Positions 23,269 to 35,655 are shown, numbered from the stretch's first letter. The stretch: 64,000 nucleotides of DNA from Rhizophagus irregularis (GCF_026210795.1 NC_089438.1:3245501-3309500); one strand, 5' to 3'. The notes: generated by a model from the sequence alone, not told the origin. Program-made: numbers and translations.

Positions 23269-24138
23269 AATAAAATAAATATACTGTAAAATTTTTTTTA
23301 AAATAAGTTTGAAGCGGAAAAAAAAATATTTCTGGAGCGGTCTCCGAAATTCTACTTATAAAGTTACATTCATAAACATTGTGTAACCAAATGATTCACT
23401 AAGTAATCTCTAGTACAAACTAATTTAGTAAATTGTAAATCCTTTTACCAAATAAGGGTTCATTTCCGTTATCGGTCACATGATTTTTGATTATTTTTGC
23501 TTTTTTTTGAACATTTTACTAATCTATAAAGTCACAAATATTTTAAAATATTTATTATAATAATCCCAGCTAATTTGCTAATAAAAGTTAGTCATTTTAA
23601 GTATGTAATACTTCAGTCTCGGTCTCCAAAACAATGACGTAACAATAAAAAGCTATATCATAATGTAATTTAATAATTTTAAGATGGATTCCATTATAAA
23701 ATATCGTTGTGATATCATGTTTGACAAATCTTCGAAGAAAAAAGATGTTAACTGACCTGCGGAATTTAACGGAAATGTTTTGGTGAACAATGCTATCACG
23801 TGTGTGAAAAGTATGAACGTACTAATCAAGAAATAATAATTAACTAAAAGCTCTTTGAGTAAAATCTAATGATAGTATATAAAATGGGTTTGATACCAGC
23901 TAAATAATTTATTAATATTTATTTTCCCAAAAAAAAAAATAATTTTGTAATATGATAAAATAAATTTTAACTAAGGTGATTCTAATGATATTAGAATAAA
24001 AATAATAAAGATTATTATCAATACTTTCGGTCTTTCGCAGATTTGAATACGGTAATAAATTTTGTCTAACTAAAATCAACGATGATTACATTTTTAATAT
24101 TTATTGAATTATTTTTAAAAATATGGTATAAACAAAAT

Positions 24139-24508
24139 GTCCTAAACCCTTAAAAGTTTTATGACTTTATTACACGTTAAAAACTTTAGAAAACAAAAAA
24201 AAAAAAATATTCCCGGTATTAACTTTATTTAATATACAATTGGCACGAAATTATAATCTATCCCGTAAACCTTATTTGTTTTTATTTAATGAATGTATAT
24301 TTTTTTATTTTGAAATAAAAGTTTCTTATCTTTTTATCGGTCAATATAAGAGGAACAAATGTCAACCTTTTATAAATCCATATGCAACGGTTTTCTTATT
24401 TTTAGTTTGAAAAGTTTATTACCTAAATATTACTAAACAATACAATAATCCACCAGTTTTACTGCAATTAGTTAATAAATTATTACAAAAGAAATGTTTT
24501 CTAAAGTG
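24139..24508. other. Intergenic, nothing recognised
   Basis: AT-rich with an A-run near 24197. No coding or repeat structure seen. Confidence 0.45.
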
Positions 24509-24516
24509 AATATACC

Positions 24517-24750
24517 AGGACCCCGAACAATATATAAATAGGTCATAGGAAATTGGCAAAATTTTACTATTAGCTCTACGCATTTTTTCAGGGCCGGAAT
24601 TATGATAATGTCAGTCAGTTACTAAATAAAGTAATATATTTCTTACCAACGTTATCAAAATTTATCTAAAAAAGGAAAGATTTTCATGATTATTTTAGCC
24701 TATTCTACGCGTTATTTCTTGTTACCTATTTCAGTATTGCTCGGGGTCCT
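24517..24750. mobile_element. hAT-like MITE, 234 bp, with 8-bp target duplication
   Basis: Ends are AGGACCCCGAACAATA... and its reverse complement. The inverted repeat extends about 36 bp with few mismatches (AAATAGGT, AGAAAT shared). AATATACC flanks both sides (24509-24516 and 24751-24758), an 8-bp duplication typical of hAT insertion. No coding content. Confidence 0.88.
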
Positions 24751-24758
24751 AATATACC

Positions 24759-25349
24759 AATGCGTTTTATATCATTGTCTCTTATAATATAATTCCATGT
24801 TGAAACATCTAACATGATGTTGAATTTAGCGCTCTTTTATTAGACATAATTGTAAATTAGTTCGTTAGAATTTATGAGGTTATTGGTGAGTAAAACAAAG
24901 TTTACACTATAACTTGCAAAACCGCCTTTGAAGAATGAAAAAGTATAATACCTATTTAATTATTTAGATTATTCAAATAATTAACCAACAACGGAAGGGT
25001 ATTAACAGTTAATAATGGTCTTTATGGAACTATAAAGGAGAAAAATATAATCAGCCTAAATGATCTAATTTAGTTTCAGTAAGGAATTAATACTTTAAAG
25101 ATTGTAAAGTGAACGAATTTTATAATAAAATAATTAATTTTTTTACAGTTAAATGTCTAATAAAAGCATAAACTTGTAGATATTTTAACCAAGCTAAAAA
25201 AAAAATAAAATTTTATAATAAATGTTTTATTACATTTTATAGTAAATTTTATTAAATTTAAAGGATGTCATAAAAAGATGTTAGCTTTTATTATAAAGAA
25301 TTAGTATTATCACTATTATCACGTGGCGGCCGTGGCGTAGTTATTTAAA
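24759..25349. other. Intergenic, nothing recognised
   Basis: AT-rich. A GC-richer CGTGGCGGCCGTGGCG stretch sits just before the next element. No gene seen. Confidence 0.45.
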
Positions 25350-25351
25350 TA

Positions 25352-26093
25352 CACAGTGAAATTCGATATAAAGGAACCATCCGTTCCAGTAAAAATATCC
25401 GGTATATCGAGGCTTCCAATATATCAATAAATTTCGATATACCGGATTTTATATATAAATCGTTTTTATTTGTGCGACATGTGCGACGAACATTGAAAAT
25501 TTAGATTATTTTTTATTTAAAACGTTATTTGAGAAATTTTATACACTGAAATTAACTAAAACTTAAAAAAAATCATCTGTCCTACCTGTTTTTGCTTTTC
25601 TTACTTCACTATTAGACATATTTTCAATAAAAAAGTTCGTGATTAAAGTGTAAAAAAAAAAATTTCGTGTATGATCGATTTATTTTTAGGGCTTTCATAC
25701 TTTCACATATATTAATATTTCCAAATAAACAATCTTATTTAGGAAATTCTATTTATATTACATCCTTATAAAGTGATAAAGATTCTTCAATATTTTCAAC
25801 ATTCCTAGTCAATATATTCATCTGAGTCTTCAAAGCTTGCGTATTCCACTAAAATTTCTAAAAGGTCATCACGCTGCTAATTTTATTGGTTTAAAACCGT
25901 GAATCGTCACGTGTTCCGGTAAATCGAATCATTTTTAATATTGTTCCATTATTCCGTTATAGCCATTATCGAGAATTTACTAATAAATTCCGTTATATCA
26001 AATTTATTTTAATGTGATTTGGTTCCGGAAAAAAGTTCCGGTATAAGGCCAGTTCCGGTTTATTGAGGTTCCATTATTTCGAATTTCACTGTG
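25352..26093. mobile_element. Pogo/Tigger-like deletion derivative, 742 bp, TA target duplication
   Basis: Ends are CACAGTGAAATTCGA... with the reverse complement at the right. The repeat continues imperfectly through ATAAnGGAACC. TA is duplicated at 25350-25351 and 26094-26095, as for Tc1/mariner-superfamily insertion. The interior keeps a minus-strand acidic C-terminus (DDLLEILVEYASFEDSDEYID, stop at 25805-25807), a tail of the kind found on CENP-B/Tigger-type transposases. The rest of the transposase is gone, so the element is non-autonomous. Confidence 0.82.
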
Positions 26094-26095
26094 TA

Positions 26096-26639
26096 GTTTC
26101 TGAGTTTATATTCTTTTTTTTGCGATTATTATATCTAGTACATGAAGCTATCACATTATGACAAAGTTGGGCTATTTTGTAATTCATTTATATTAGTGAT
26201 GTAAAGTTTTGAAAAATAATTTTTCTAATTACTGTATTACCTACCTGTAATACCAAAGAAAAATAGCACTACGTGCTTTTGAAAAGGCTTCACATACTTA
26301 CATCATATAACGACCTATTATACAAGAGTGAATGTCTGATTCAACGATAAGGTTATATTTCATTATTATTATCAATTCAGTTTTACAAATTTATAATGCT
26401 GTGCGTCTTTAATATATTAATATGTAATAATTATTGCTTTTTTTTGTTACTATTACATTTGATATATTTTGATCAATTTTATTTATTAAACATAATATGA
26501 GTTATAAAAACAGGTAAAAATGTTAACAAGTTTGAACAAATAAATAAAATTTATTTAAAATATAAACTAAAAAAAATAAAAGTAAATAACAAAGTAAAAA
26601 TTTAATTTAATAAAAAATATAATATCCGAAATATAATAA
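26096..26639. other. Intergenic, nothing recognised
   Basis: AT-rich sequence without a coding-like frame or recognisable repeat. Confidence 0.45.
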
Positions 26640-26750
26640 TTAACTAGTATTAGTGCCTAAAGCACAACTCAACATAGTTTTATTATCATCCGTAACTGCA
26701 ATCAAAATAGAGTATGTTGCAGGTAAACCAGCATCTATTAAAATCGTTCT
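26640..26750 (-). CDS. Isolated terminal-exon-like fragment, unknown protein
   Basis: Minus-strand translation gives RTILIDAGLPATYSILIAV then TDDNKTMLSCALGTNTS and a stop at 26640-26642. It is preceded by an acceptor-like TTAACAAG. The amino-acid mix is protein-like and unlike the surrounding AT-rich noise. No upstream exons could be joined with confidence, so it may be a relic. Family not recognised. Confidence 0.35.
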   Translation of the reverse strand, partial: RTILIDAGLPATYSILIAVTDDNKTMLSCALGTNTS

Positions 26751-27459
26751 TGTTAATGTTTTAATAAAAATTTATTTAACCATTTTTGAAATGAGCAACT
26801 TACGAGGCTACACATTAAAACTATAAATTACAATTATAAAAATTATAAAAGATATTAGATATTTTTAAAGTTTTTTTTTTCTGAAGTTAAAGTAATAGTT
26901 TTAAAGTATCATGATATATTTTTTTGGCGTAGGATGTTTTCAAACCATGAGCTTATGATCAATTTTTAAATTAATTTTATAGTATGTATAATCTGGTATC
27001 CGTTTACTGATAGATTATTTTTCTTATTAAGTATTATGTAAGTGATTTATAAAAGAAGATAAATCAAATTTTGGCAAAAGTAGAGTATAAACTAGATTAC
27101 AAAAGTAATATTATTTTTAATTTAAGATTATTTGGCATAATGATCAAATAAAAAAGAATATAATCCGATTACACTATTATTTTTTCATTTTGATTTTTTT
27201 TGAATCCCGTTAGACTGAACTAGTTTTCGATACTAGGTAATTTAGGCCACATTTATAGCGCTGGCCAGAATTATATAAAAATTAGTTATACTATGAAATT
27301 GGCTAAATTAATATAGTCACATGACCGTTAGAAAATATAAAATGTTCCGGCTATAACAAGTTTTCGGTATATATACTGTAGGTTCGGCATAACCATTGGA
27401 CGACTGTATTCAATTGATTTTTTCAGGAGATATAAATAAATTAATCGTCGAAGGTATAT
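26751..27459. other. Intergenic, nothing recognised
   Basis: AT-rich. No gene, terminal inverted repeat or RNA gene seen. Confidence 0.45.
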
Positions 27460-27657
27460 TTGGTGATATTAATGATAAACAAATCTTTATTATCATTTTT
27501 AACTCTAAAGACTTATATTATAATTTGCCTTGAGGATATAATTCTTGAATTATCAAAAATCTTTCATATTGAATTTTGTGTGGAAAATATAGAATCTGAA
27601 AATTCAAAAGCCTTTCATTGGTGTCAAAAAGCAGCAGAAATTCAGTTTCAAAGATAA
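27460..27657 (+). pseudogene. Sel1-repeat fragment
   Basis: The last third of this 65-codon frame, ENSKAFHWCQKAAEIQFQR, is the second helix of a Sel1-like repeat (compare KAFEWYLKSAEGGN in the window's intact proteins). Upstream residues are hydrophobic and unconvincing. It is probably a remnant of a kinase-Sel1 gene like the one at 28961-31142. Confidence 0.5.
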
Positions 27658-28507
27658 ATTACAATGTTAATATACTGTAAGTGCTATTTATTTCTCTCAC
27701 AAAAAATTTGAAAGAAAATAAATTTAAACACGATAATTCTTATTATTCTAATTCTTAGAGAATTCTTGAACTTTGTAATTGCGCTTTAATTATTCAAACA
27801 ATTTCGATTCTTATTAATCTAGTGGAATTAAAAATTTGTTTTCATAGTTGTTTAAAATGAAAATAGTGTTGATGTTAATAATTTAAAAGAAATTTATTTA
27901 CTAAAACTCGAAATTCTTTCTTTACTGAATTTTATTACTTTATCACTACCGTTAATCGAATTATATTTTCATATAATTAAAATAACTTGTTCAAATATTG
28001 AAGTTTTACCAGTGTGATAGCAACAAAATTTGATAATATATTTTACCAAAAAAATTGGCTGTAAATCATCATTCTCCTTATTCATTTAATTGATGAGTGG
28101 AAAATTTCTAATTTGGAAATTGAAACTTTCTCAATATGAAAGAAATAAAAAAAAAACCTCTAAATTTTTTTTTTAAAAAAGGCAACATTTATTATATTTA
28201 TATTATTCTAAACAACAATATAAATGTAAACTTTGTAATGATACTTTTTGATAAATAAGAATACTCTTTCTTTCATCTTATAATAAAACATTTTAAAAAA
28301 AATTCCAAATATGTTGTTGGAATGATTGTGATAGGAATCATTTATTCAATTTTATTCAAATAACGTAAAATAAATTTTTATTTATCATGATTTTCTTTCT
28401 ATGAAAAAAGTTGTATATATTTTAATAATAGAACCGAAAATAATTATGTGACTTATAATACTTTTAATTGAAAATAATAATACAAATTATAGTATTTTTC
28501 AATATAC
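27658..28507. other. Intergenic, nothing firmly recognised
   Basis: AT-rich with homopolymer runs near 28150-28180. A short plus-strand piece near 28208-28250 (YYSKQQYKCKLCNDTF) hints at a CxxC relic but is too short to call. Confidence 0.35.
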
Positions 28508-28553
28508 CTTCAGGACTAGGGAGTTTATCTTCGAATGGAAGAGAGTCACTCAT
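28508..28553 (-). other. Possible first exon of a lost minus-strand gene
   Basis: ATG at 28553 opens MSDSLPFEDKLPSPE and runs into a GGTATATT donor at 28507. Downstream exons could not be found, so this may be a relic or chance. Confidence 0.2.
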
Positions 28554-28960
28554 CTGACCATCAAAATAATAAAAAAATTGATTTCAAGTCTAACAAACTT
28601 AACTATTTCGTATGTAAGACTAAAGTTAAAAAAAAAATCATAATTTTTTGATAATCCCTTAACAGATTTATTTTTTTATGGAAAAAAAAAATTTGCAAAA
28701 AATAATAAATTTTAACGATGACGTTTTATATGTAAATTACTGCGGTACTGCGGTACTGCGCTACCATGGCTCAGGCCTCAGGTATCGATTGATTGACTTT
28801 TTTGTTTGGTAATACTAAAAATCACGTTGTACGTTGTGCGACTATTCGGAGAAAAAAAATTATATAATAGGCATACACAATAAAACTTTAACAATTTTTA
28901 CTTTTCATTTTTTAACTTTCTGTTAGCTTATTATTATTCAATACGTTCGATAATATCAAA

Positions 28961-31142
28961 ATGCAAGATACCGAAAATACAAATAATACAAATGAATGGG
29001 TCAATTGGATTGAAGAAGCTGTTGATAAAGAATATTTAAAATTTTATGAATATGAAGATTTTAATAATATTCAACATATTAGTACTGGAGGTTTCGGAAA
29101 CGTATATCGTGCAAATTGGAAAAATTCAGGAAAACTAGTTGCATTAAAATCGTTTATTAGTCTTAATAACCTCACCATGAAAGAAATCGTTCGTGAGGTA
29201 TTTTAATGCAGTATAATACATTTTTTTTCGTCTATGAATTTTTATCTAATATGTTTATTTCAAATATTTTATTTTTTATTCAGTTAAAAATTCAACGCAA
29301 AGTTGATTTCCATGATAACATTATTAGTTGCTATGGAGTAACAAAACTTGAGTTAGGTATTATTAACATCACATTGATAAATATAATATTCTTTTAATCG
29401 CAAAATTTTACAAAAATTCATTTAGTAATTACTTCTTTTATTCATTAGAAAATCATAATAATTATCGGTTAGTATTGGAATACGCCGACGGTGGTACTCT
29501 TCGAAGTTATTTAAAGAAAAATTTTAACAAGCTTACTTGGGATGACAAATATAATATGGCATACCAGTTATCTTGTGCCGTATCATGCTTACATAATGAA
29601 AAAATAGTGCATCGTGATTTGGTAATTTATTTAACATTATTTAATCATTAATCATAATGTATTTGTATTATTAATTTAAAAAAATTGAATATATATATAT
29701 GTTTTTTTAATAGCACTCCTGTAATATACTAGTCCGTAATAACACAATCAAATTAGCAGATTTTGGATTATCTAAAAGAATTGGAGCATCGTCTAATCTT
29801 CAATCTAAATTATTTGGTGTGGTTCCTTATGTCGATCCAAAAAGCTTTAGTAGACGAAGAAATAATAATAATCAATCAACACAAATGTTCTCATTAAATG
29901 AAAAAAGTGATATTTATAGTATAGGCGTATTATTTTGGGAAATATCTAGTGGGCAGCCTCCTTTTTATGTTGAGGATGAAGAATATGATATTGGTTTAGC
30001 TGTGGAAATTTTACAAGGTCTTAGAGAAACTGTTGTTCCTGATACTCCTGAAGAATATATTAAAATTTATACCGGTGAGTAATATTTTAATTTTTAAATT
30101 TTATATTCTAAATATTATTAATTCTAAATTATGTTTGGTTTTAGAGTGTTGGGATGGGGAACCAGATAATCGTCCAACTATATATCAAGTAGTTGATTGG
30201 CTAAATGAAATAACTACAAAATCAGATGTAATAGTAGATAACCATCAAATGTCAAATGAACAAGAAAATGATTTTTTTATAAGTACTAATAATTTAGAAT
30301 TACGAGATTTATCTCAACCTTTTCAAAATTTTGATAAAATGAATACTAAAGAAATTGATTCTATGGCAATATCAAGTAAACAAGAAAATCTTTCAACTGA
30401 AAAGGATTTTAATATTATAGTTGATGAAATAAATGATTTAATTTATAAATTAGGAAATAAAGGAATCAATTGGAAATTAGAAAAGCAGCAAGTTATTGAA
30501 TATTTTAATAATCATAATTTAAATTCACAAGAATTTTATAATTGGTTATTAAATAATCAAAATAGTTCAAATTCTATTTTTATTCTTGGATATTTCAATT
30601 ATTATGGAATTATAACAAGTGAAATTAATGATAAAGCATTTGATTTGTTTATTAATGCATCAGAAAAAAATCATACATTAGCACAAAATTTTGTTGGTTT
30701 GTGTTATGATCATGGATATGGAACTATAAAAAATGAAAAATTAGCTTTTGAATATTATGAAAAAGCTGCAAATAATGGAATTATAGATGCAGTATATAAT
30801 CTTGGTATTTCATATAAAAATGGAGAGGGTATTGAAAAAGACCATAATAAAGCTTTTGAATTGTTAAAGCAATCAGCTGAAGAAGGACATATAACGGGAT
30901 TATTTATGTTGGGATATTGTTATAATAATGGTATTGGAACTAAAATTGATGACCAAAAAGCATTTGAATTAGTTCGAGAATCAGCAAATTTAGGATATGA
31001 TGTAGCACAAAATAATCTTGCTATATTGTATGAAAAAGGAGATGGAATTACAAAAGATATAGATAAAGCGATTTATTGGTATGAAAAATCTGCCAAACAA
31101 GGACTTGAGAAAGCAAAAAATAATTTAAAAAGACTTCAATAA
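28961..31142 (+). CDS. Tyrosine-kinase-like kinase fused to Sel1 repeats (5 exons, 613 residues)
   Basis: Exons: 28961-29197, 29284-29356, 29449-29621, 29714-30074, 30145-31142; all GT-AG, total 1842 nt, frame closes. Residues about 40-330 are the kinase: glycine loop STGGFGNVYRA, VALK lysine, VHRDLHSCN catalytic loop split by an intron directly after HRDL, canonical DFG in LADFGLSKRI, and PYVDP in place of APE. About residues 470-613 hold five Sel1-like (TPR-related) helical repeats, such as AFEYYEKAANNGIIDAVYNLG. The repeat domain probably docks partners and the kinase signals; substrates are unknown. It keeps DFG and HRD, unlike the minus-strand family in this window. A TATA-like TTATATAA lies about 100 nt upstream. 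Confidence 0.9.
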
Positions 31143-31977
31143 AAATAAGTTTTTTAATAAACTTTTCTCATTCAAATTTTAAAATTTTAGATCATTAGTT
31201 TACAGTATTTATTTTTATAAAAATTTACAAAATAGTAAACACATTGCCCTAAAATAATGATAGTTAAAATTTTTACCTTATTTTATTATATATACTTTCT
31301 TTTATAATTAAACATAATCGTAAGAAGACATTTTTGATCTAACATACCTATTAATAATGGAAGCACATAGAGACTTATCGCGAACCTTCAATTTTTCAAC
31401 GGATTTTCTTTTTATTAATTACAACAAACTATAGCCAATGAAAAAAATGAATAAAATTTGGCAAGTAAGAAATTTATTAATCAGAATTTTTTTATTTATA
31501 ATATAATAATTGAAATACTTTATTTATTATTATCTATAAAATTACCCTGATTTTTCTATTCTATTTATACAATGTATAGTCTTCTTTTTTTTCAATAGGA
31601 TCCATTTGATAGTTTTTTTTTTGATAACTGAAGGTCCATATGAAAAAATGAACACTACATTTCTTTAAAACCCTTATAAGTATTATTTTTACTAAGACCT
31701 TTTTAACTAAAATTTTTAATGATCGTATCTTTTTTTCAAAATTAGAATTTAAAAAATCATCATAACTATAAATTAATGCAACTGTAACTAATTATAGTGA
31801 GATATTGAGAATTTTCTTTTACAAAAAGAAGAATAAAAACATGAATATTTGAATTTATAAAAACACTTTTTAGAAAAAATAAATTAAAAATAGGAAACGA
31901 TTTCCAATTTTATTTGAATTTTTTTGAGTCAACTTTTTTTTATTATGAAGTAAATTAAAAATGGTATGTGAAATTCA
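31143..31977. other. Intergenic, nothing recognised
   Basis: AT-rich. A T-run/GATA junction lies near 31613-31626. No gene seen. Confidence 0.45.
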
Positions 31978-32138
31978 TAATGGTGTAGTTAGCCAAAAAA
32001 CGGAGCCTAATTCCTGATTGCTGATCATCCCAACCCGGTTTAATCGCAAGAAATCCCTTGGAATTCCACAACAATCTACACCTGAGCCGGGTCCAGATTA
32101 CATTGCGGCTAGTTATTTTTCAACTAACTACACTATTA
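31978..32138. mobile_element. MITE related to the foldback element at 296-1537
   Basis: Ends are TAATGGTGTAGTTAGCC at the left and the reverse complement of TAATAGTGTAGTTAG at the right. The interior (CCCGGTTTAATCGCAAG, GAGCCGGGTCCAG) differs from the foldback arms and is GC-richer than its surroundings. Confidence 0.75.
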
Positions 32139-33052
32139 TAGTGATAAACCTTTTCTAACAGAGAAAAAATTTCATCTATACTAATAACTATTAAATCTAA
32201 TCCCAATTTCTCATTTCAATGTAATTTATCAATTCCTCATAATAAATCTCCTGTTGCGTGTTTGTAAAGGTTTTAACAAAGGTAGGATTATTTAAAAGGT
32301 CATAAATTCCATTTTGTCATTTTTGACAATTTATTTGACCTGGGCTAATATCAAATCTCACCCATGGTAAGGAATAATTTTTTTTAAAAAAAAGTTAATC
32401 TAATAACAAAAAAAAAATATTTTTTTTGTCTCGAAAAAAAAATCAAAAAAACCTGTTTTTTTAAAAAAAAAAATATTTTTTTTGGTTACCATCTATAGTT
32501 GTGAAATAATAAGAAAGAAGGAGAAAAAGGAAAAAAAATAAAAGAAAAAGAAAGAAAAAATAATAAAAAAGAAAATAAAAGTACACTTATATCTACAAAT
32601 AAATTTTTACAATATGAACAAAGAAATTAAATGTAAGTGAGAAAGTTTCTAAATTATTAAATATCCTGAGAGATTTATTAGCCGCTAATAATTAGTCTGA
32701 AAAAGATATTAAATTTTGAGAGAATTAAAAATCTAATATTACTATATTAGTAATTCTAAGATTAATAAATTATGCTTATACTTTTAGTTCAGACGCCTCC
32801 TTTTTAATGCTGCTAAAGTATCTTCCACACCACTAGGATATCCACTGGAGACACTGGAGATACTGGTAACACTGGCGACACTACATCAAATGTGTTTGTA
32901 AACAATCGAAAACATTATCTCCTGTCAGTGTTTCTGAGCTTGTATGTGTATGATGTGACATTTAATGCGAGTATACAGTAAAGTATTATGGTAATAATAT
33001 ACAGGTATGAATGGACATGATGCTAATCATACTATTAATTAATTATTAATTT
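32139..33052. other. Intergenic, homopolymer-rich, with one short tandem repeat
   Basis: 32380-32600 is dominated by A and T runs. At 32843-32882 a 9-12 bp tandem motif of the form (A/G)CACTGG(A/C)GA occurs about four times. A minus-strand reading across it (GVEDTLAALKRRRLN then stop near 32790) is tempting, but a rival frame is equally open. Confidence 0.4.
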
Positions 33053-33306
33053 AATATTTTAATTCGTGATTCGTCCAAGAAACAGTGAAAATTTTCTATA
33101 ATTTGGAATCCATAAAGACTCTAGTGATAGACAGTGTTGTTATTATATTCATTTTTATAGGCGGGAAAGATATTAGAAAATGCGCTTGGAATCCGAATAT
33201 TCTTTATACTCTCATGGAATAACGATTGAACAGGTAAGCCGGCTACATTCACATGAAATATATATGAATTTCTCCGCTTCTTAAATGAATCACGAATTAA
33301 AATATT
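33053..33306. mobile_element. MITE, 254 bp, inverted repeats of about 28 bp
   Basis: AATATTTTAATTCGTGATTC at 33053 is matched by its reverse complement ending at 33306, with the match continuing to AAGAA. The terminus is similar to that at 13426. The open frame 33121-33318 (minus) lies mostly inside the element and is not supported as a gene. Confidence 0.75.
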
Positions 33307-33660
33307 GACGTTATACAACTATGATAGATAAATCACAATTATCGCTGATTATAATATGATGTTTTTGTTGATTAAAATTCTCTTTCTCATGATATTTCTC
33401 TTTAATATTTTCTTTTCTATTACCTTTTCTATTACATAATTCAAATTTAGACAGTAGTCTTTTGCATGTTCAATAACAATTACAAATGCGTAATATCAAT
33501 AAAATTTATATATAGCAAATAAAGTAAATTTGGCAATTTTATTATATAGTTCATAAATTACAATAAAGATCTCAATTAACTGCTTAAAAATATCAATAGT
33601 TCAAACTATTTAAAAGTAATAAATTATAATCATTTTCATTTTATTAACTGTTTATCTCAG

Positions 33661-33905
33661 TTAAGGTTACCTGCCTAAACCTCTCCAAAATTCTATGATT
33701 AGTTTCTCCAAGATTTTACTATAGTTTTATTATAGTTTTGGCAAGGTTTCAGCAATTTCGGCATTTATAATAAGTTTTGTCAAGTTTCGCTTTCTCCAGA
33801 GTTTCGCCAACTTTTTAATAAGACTTTTATATAGTTTCAGCAAAGTTTCGCTATTTCGGCATTTCACCAACTTGCCAAAACCCCCTAGTTTCTCCAGCAA
33901 CCTTA
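33661..33905. mobile_element. MITE (TTAAGGTT ends) nested inside a hAT-like MITE
   Basis: Ends are TTAAGGTTAC and GCAACCTTA. ATCTCAG is duplicated on both sides (33654-33660 and 33906-33912). The interior has repeated GTTTCGCC/GTTTCGCT and TTTCGGCATTT motifs. It splits the left terminus of the element at 33910-34206 after the third base. Confidence 0.83.
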
Positions 33906-33909
33906 ATCT

Positions 33910-34206
33910 CAGTGTTTGGAAATAACCTGGTCATTTGACCATTTAAATGATTTATGGCATTATTCATAATCATTTGTCATTTGGTCATTTCAATCATTTG
34001 ATTTTGATTGGCTAATATTTATCACATAAATAATCATGTGACTATAATTAAAAAATAATGAATGTAGTGTAGGCAAAAATTATAATGTTGACCAAAATTA
34101 CATTCAAATGACCAAGGTCATTTGTCATTTGAGCATTGAAATGACATGTCATTTGTCATTTGTCATTTGAATTATTTGGTCATTTCAAGTCATATGCCGA
34201 ACACTG
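33910..34206. mobile_element. hAT-like MITE (CAGTGTTYGG ends) with 8-bp target duplication
   Basis: Left end CAGTGTTTGG, right end CCGAACACTG. GTTTATCT flanks the composite at 33650-33657 and 34207-34214. The first CAG and the left duplication now lie on the far side of the nested MITE. The interior carries many GTCATTTG/CAAATGAC repeats. Confidence 0.87.
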
Positions 34207-34627
34207 GTTTATCTTTGCTTTTAGTTTGGTGACTTTAGCTTCGTCTTTAATTATCAGTTGGACGCTTGTGTGAATTTTATGATATTATATGATCCTTTGT
34301 ACATGTAATACCTATAACTTTAGTAGTAGTAATATATATTACAAACAGAACAGGTACGATACGATTAGTAAATGAATTATCATACCGGCAACTATTTAAA
34401 TAATACCGCATTAATGCATGTTTTTCACATTCACTAGTTGTACTTTTACGCTTGCTGCATCATCGCTATCAGGTTAACTACGTCCATATGAACTTTATCG
34501 CATATGATATGCTGCTGTTATATCTTTGGAACCTCGTCGTGCCATACTGCTTTGTGATCTGCTAAAATATCTGCTATCACATGGACAATCGCCAAATTCT
34601 AAGTGGAAACCCATGCTTGTTGAACTA

Positions 34628-35655
34628 CTATGTATGAACACCAGCTCTGGTACATTCTAAATGTTGATCACTGGATCTAGTACATTCCAAAGGTTGACCA
34701 ATGGACCTTGTGCGTTCTAAAGGTTGACTATTAAGTGATCTTGTACATTCTGAAGGAGAAATATTCTCAGCTTTTGGTGTTGACAGTGTAGATAGTGTAG
34801 ATGGTGTAGATGGACCATCAGATGGTCTCTTTAATCTTTGACCATTTAAACTCCTCTCTACATTATTATTGTTATCACCACTAAATTCACTATTACCAGA
34901 ATCTTTTCTTCTTGGATTTCAGTTGTTGGAATGTCTGGCGCCGTTTCATTAGTTTGTTCAAGTACTTTTTCACGTGGTTGAACATTTAACCAACCGGGAG
35001 GTATTGGTAGTCTTGAGAAATTTGCTCTATTATTACCAGTATTCGCTGAACTTGCAGATAATGGTGAAGAAAAGTAAGCTGCATTATCATCAAAGAAGTA
35101 TGAATTACATCTTAATAATGATCCCATATGACCAGAAGTTCCTGATATTTCAGCTTCGACTTCTGCATAAGCTTGATCTAATTTATGATCAAATAAAGAA
35201 ATGGGCATTGGAAGTACTATTTTAATATCATCCATCTGTAATTCTCTCTTTTCCAGCTTGATGATCTTCCACTGAAACGTAAAGTTCTCTGTTTTTCTTT
35301 TCATATTCACTTGTTGTAAGAACTGCAGCTCTTCGCATGGCCAATAAAGTTTTTCTTAATTCCATAATTATCTTTTCTTGTTGTTCTAAGGTCATTCATC
35401 GAGACCAATCTCCAGTTTGAAGATCAATAATATCCTTAAAGAAGGATTCCAATATTGTATACCTTTCAAATTCATCCAAATTTTGTAGAATGTGAACAGC
35501 AACGTCATATGATGCTTTAGGTGTGGCATTTTCTGGTAAGATGAAAGAAAAGAAAGTTATTTTCAATTTTACTAGACCTGATACTATTCTTTCATGATTT
35601 ATCTTCAGATTCTTTGCTATTTTCAGCAGATTTTTCTTGTTTAAATAATTCTATC
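34628..35655 (-). pseudogene. Frameshifted gene of unknown family with a Ser/Thr-rich repeated tail
   Basis: Pieces in order on the minus strand: KIELFKQEKSAENSKESEDK (to about 35655); after an acceptor near 35530, ATPKASYDVAVHILQNLDEF and ERYTILESFFKDIIDLQTGDWSR; then, past a TGA, TLEQQEKIIMELRKTLLAM, a likely coiled-coil helix; then, after a shift, MDDIKIVLPMPISLFDHKLD (near 35235); and, after another shift near 34905, a low-complexity tail with three to four copies of an SxxQPLExTR repeat, stop at 34628. At least two frameshifts and one stop break it. The fold is not recognised; it was probably a cytoplasmic protein with a disordered phosphorylatable tail. Confidence 0.65.

Larger units (their letters stand above)
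20473..24138. repeat. Segmental duplication, copy A (partner at 50708-53880)
   Basis: Both copies begin with AAATATCATTTCAACTCA...CAAGAACCTTTGTTCGTG. Both run through the 3' element and the whole kinase gene. Both continue past the promoter (CATTCATAAACATTGTG and TGAACAATGCTATCACGTG) to CTAACTAAAATCAACGATGA. Copy A keeps an intact gene; copy B holds a broken one. Confidence 0.85.

Noticed and set aside
32790-32930. Minus-strand C-terminal exon reading GVEDTLAALKRRRLN
   Set aside because: It overlaps a short tandem repeat, a second frame is equally open, and no upstream exon could be joined.
34974-35225. Plus-strand 83-codon frame
   Set aside because: Shadow of the minus-strand pseudogene at 34628-35655.
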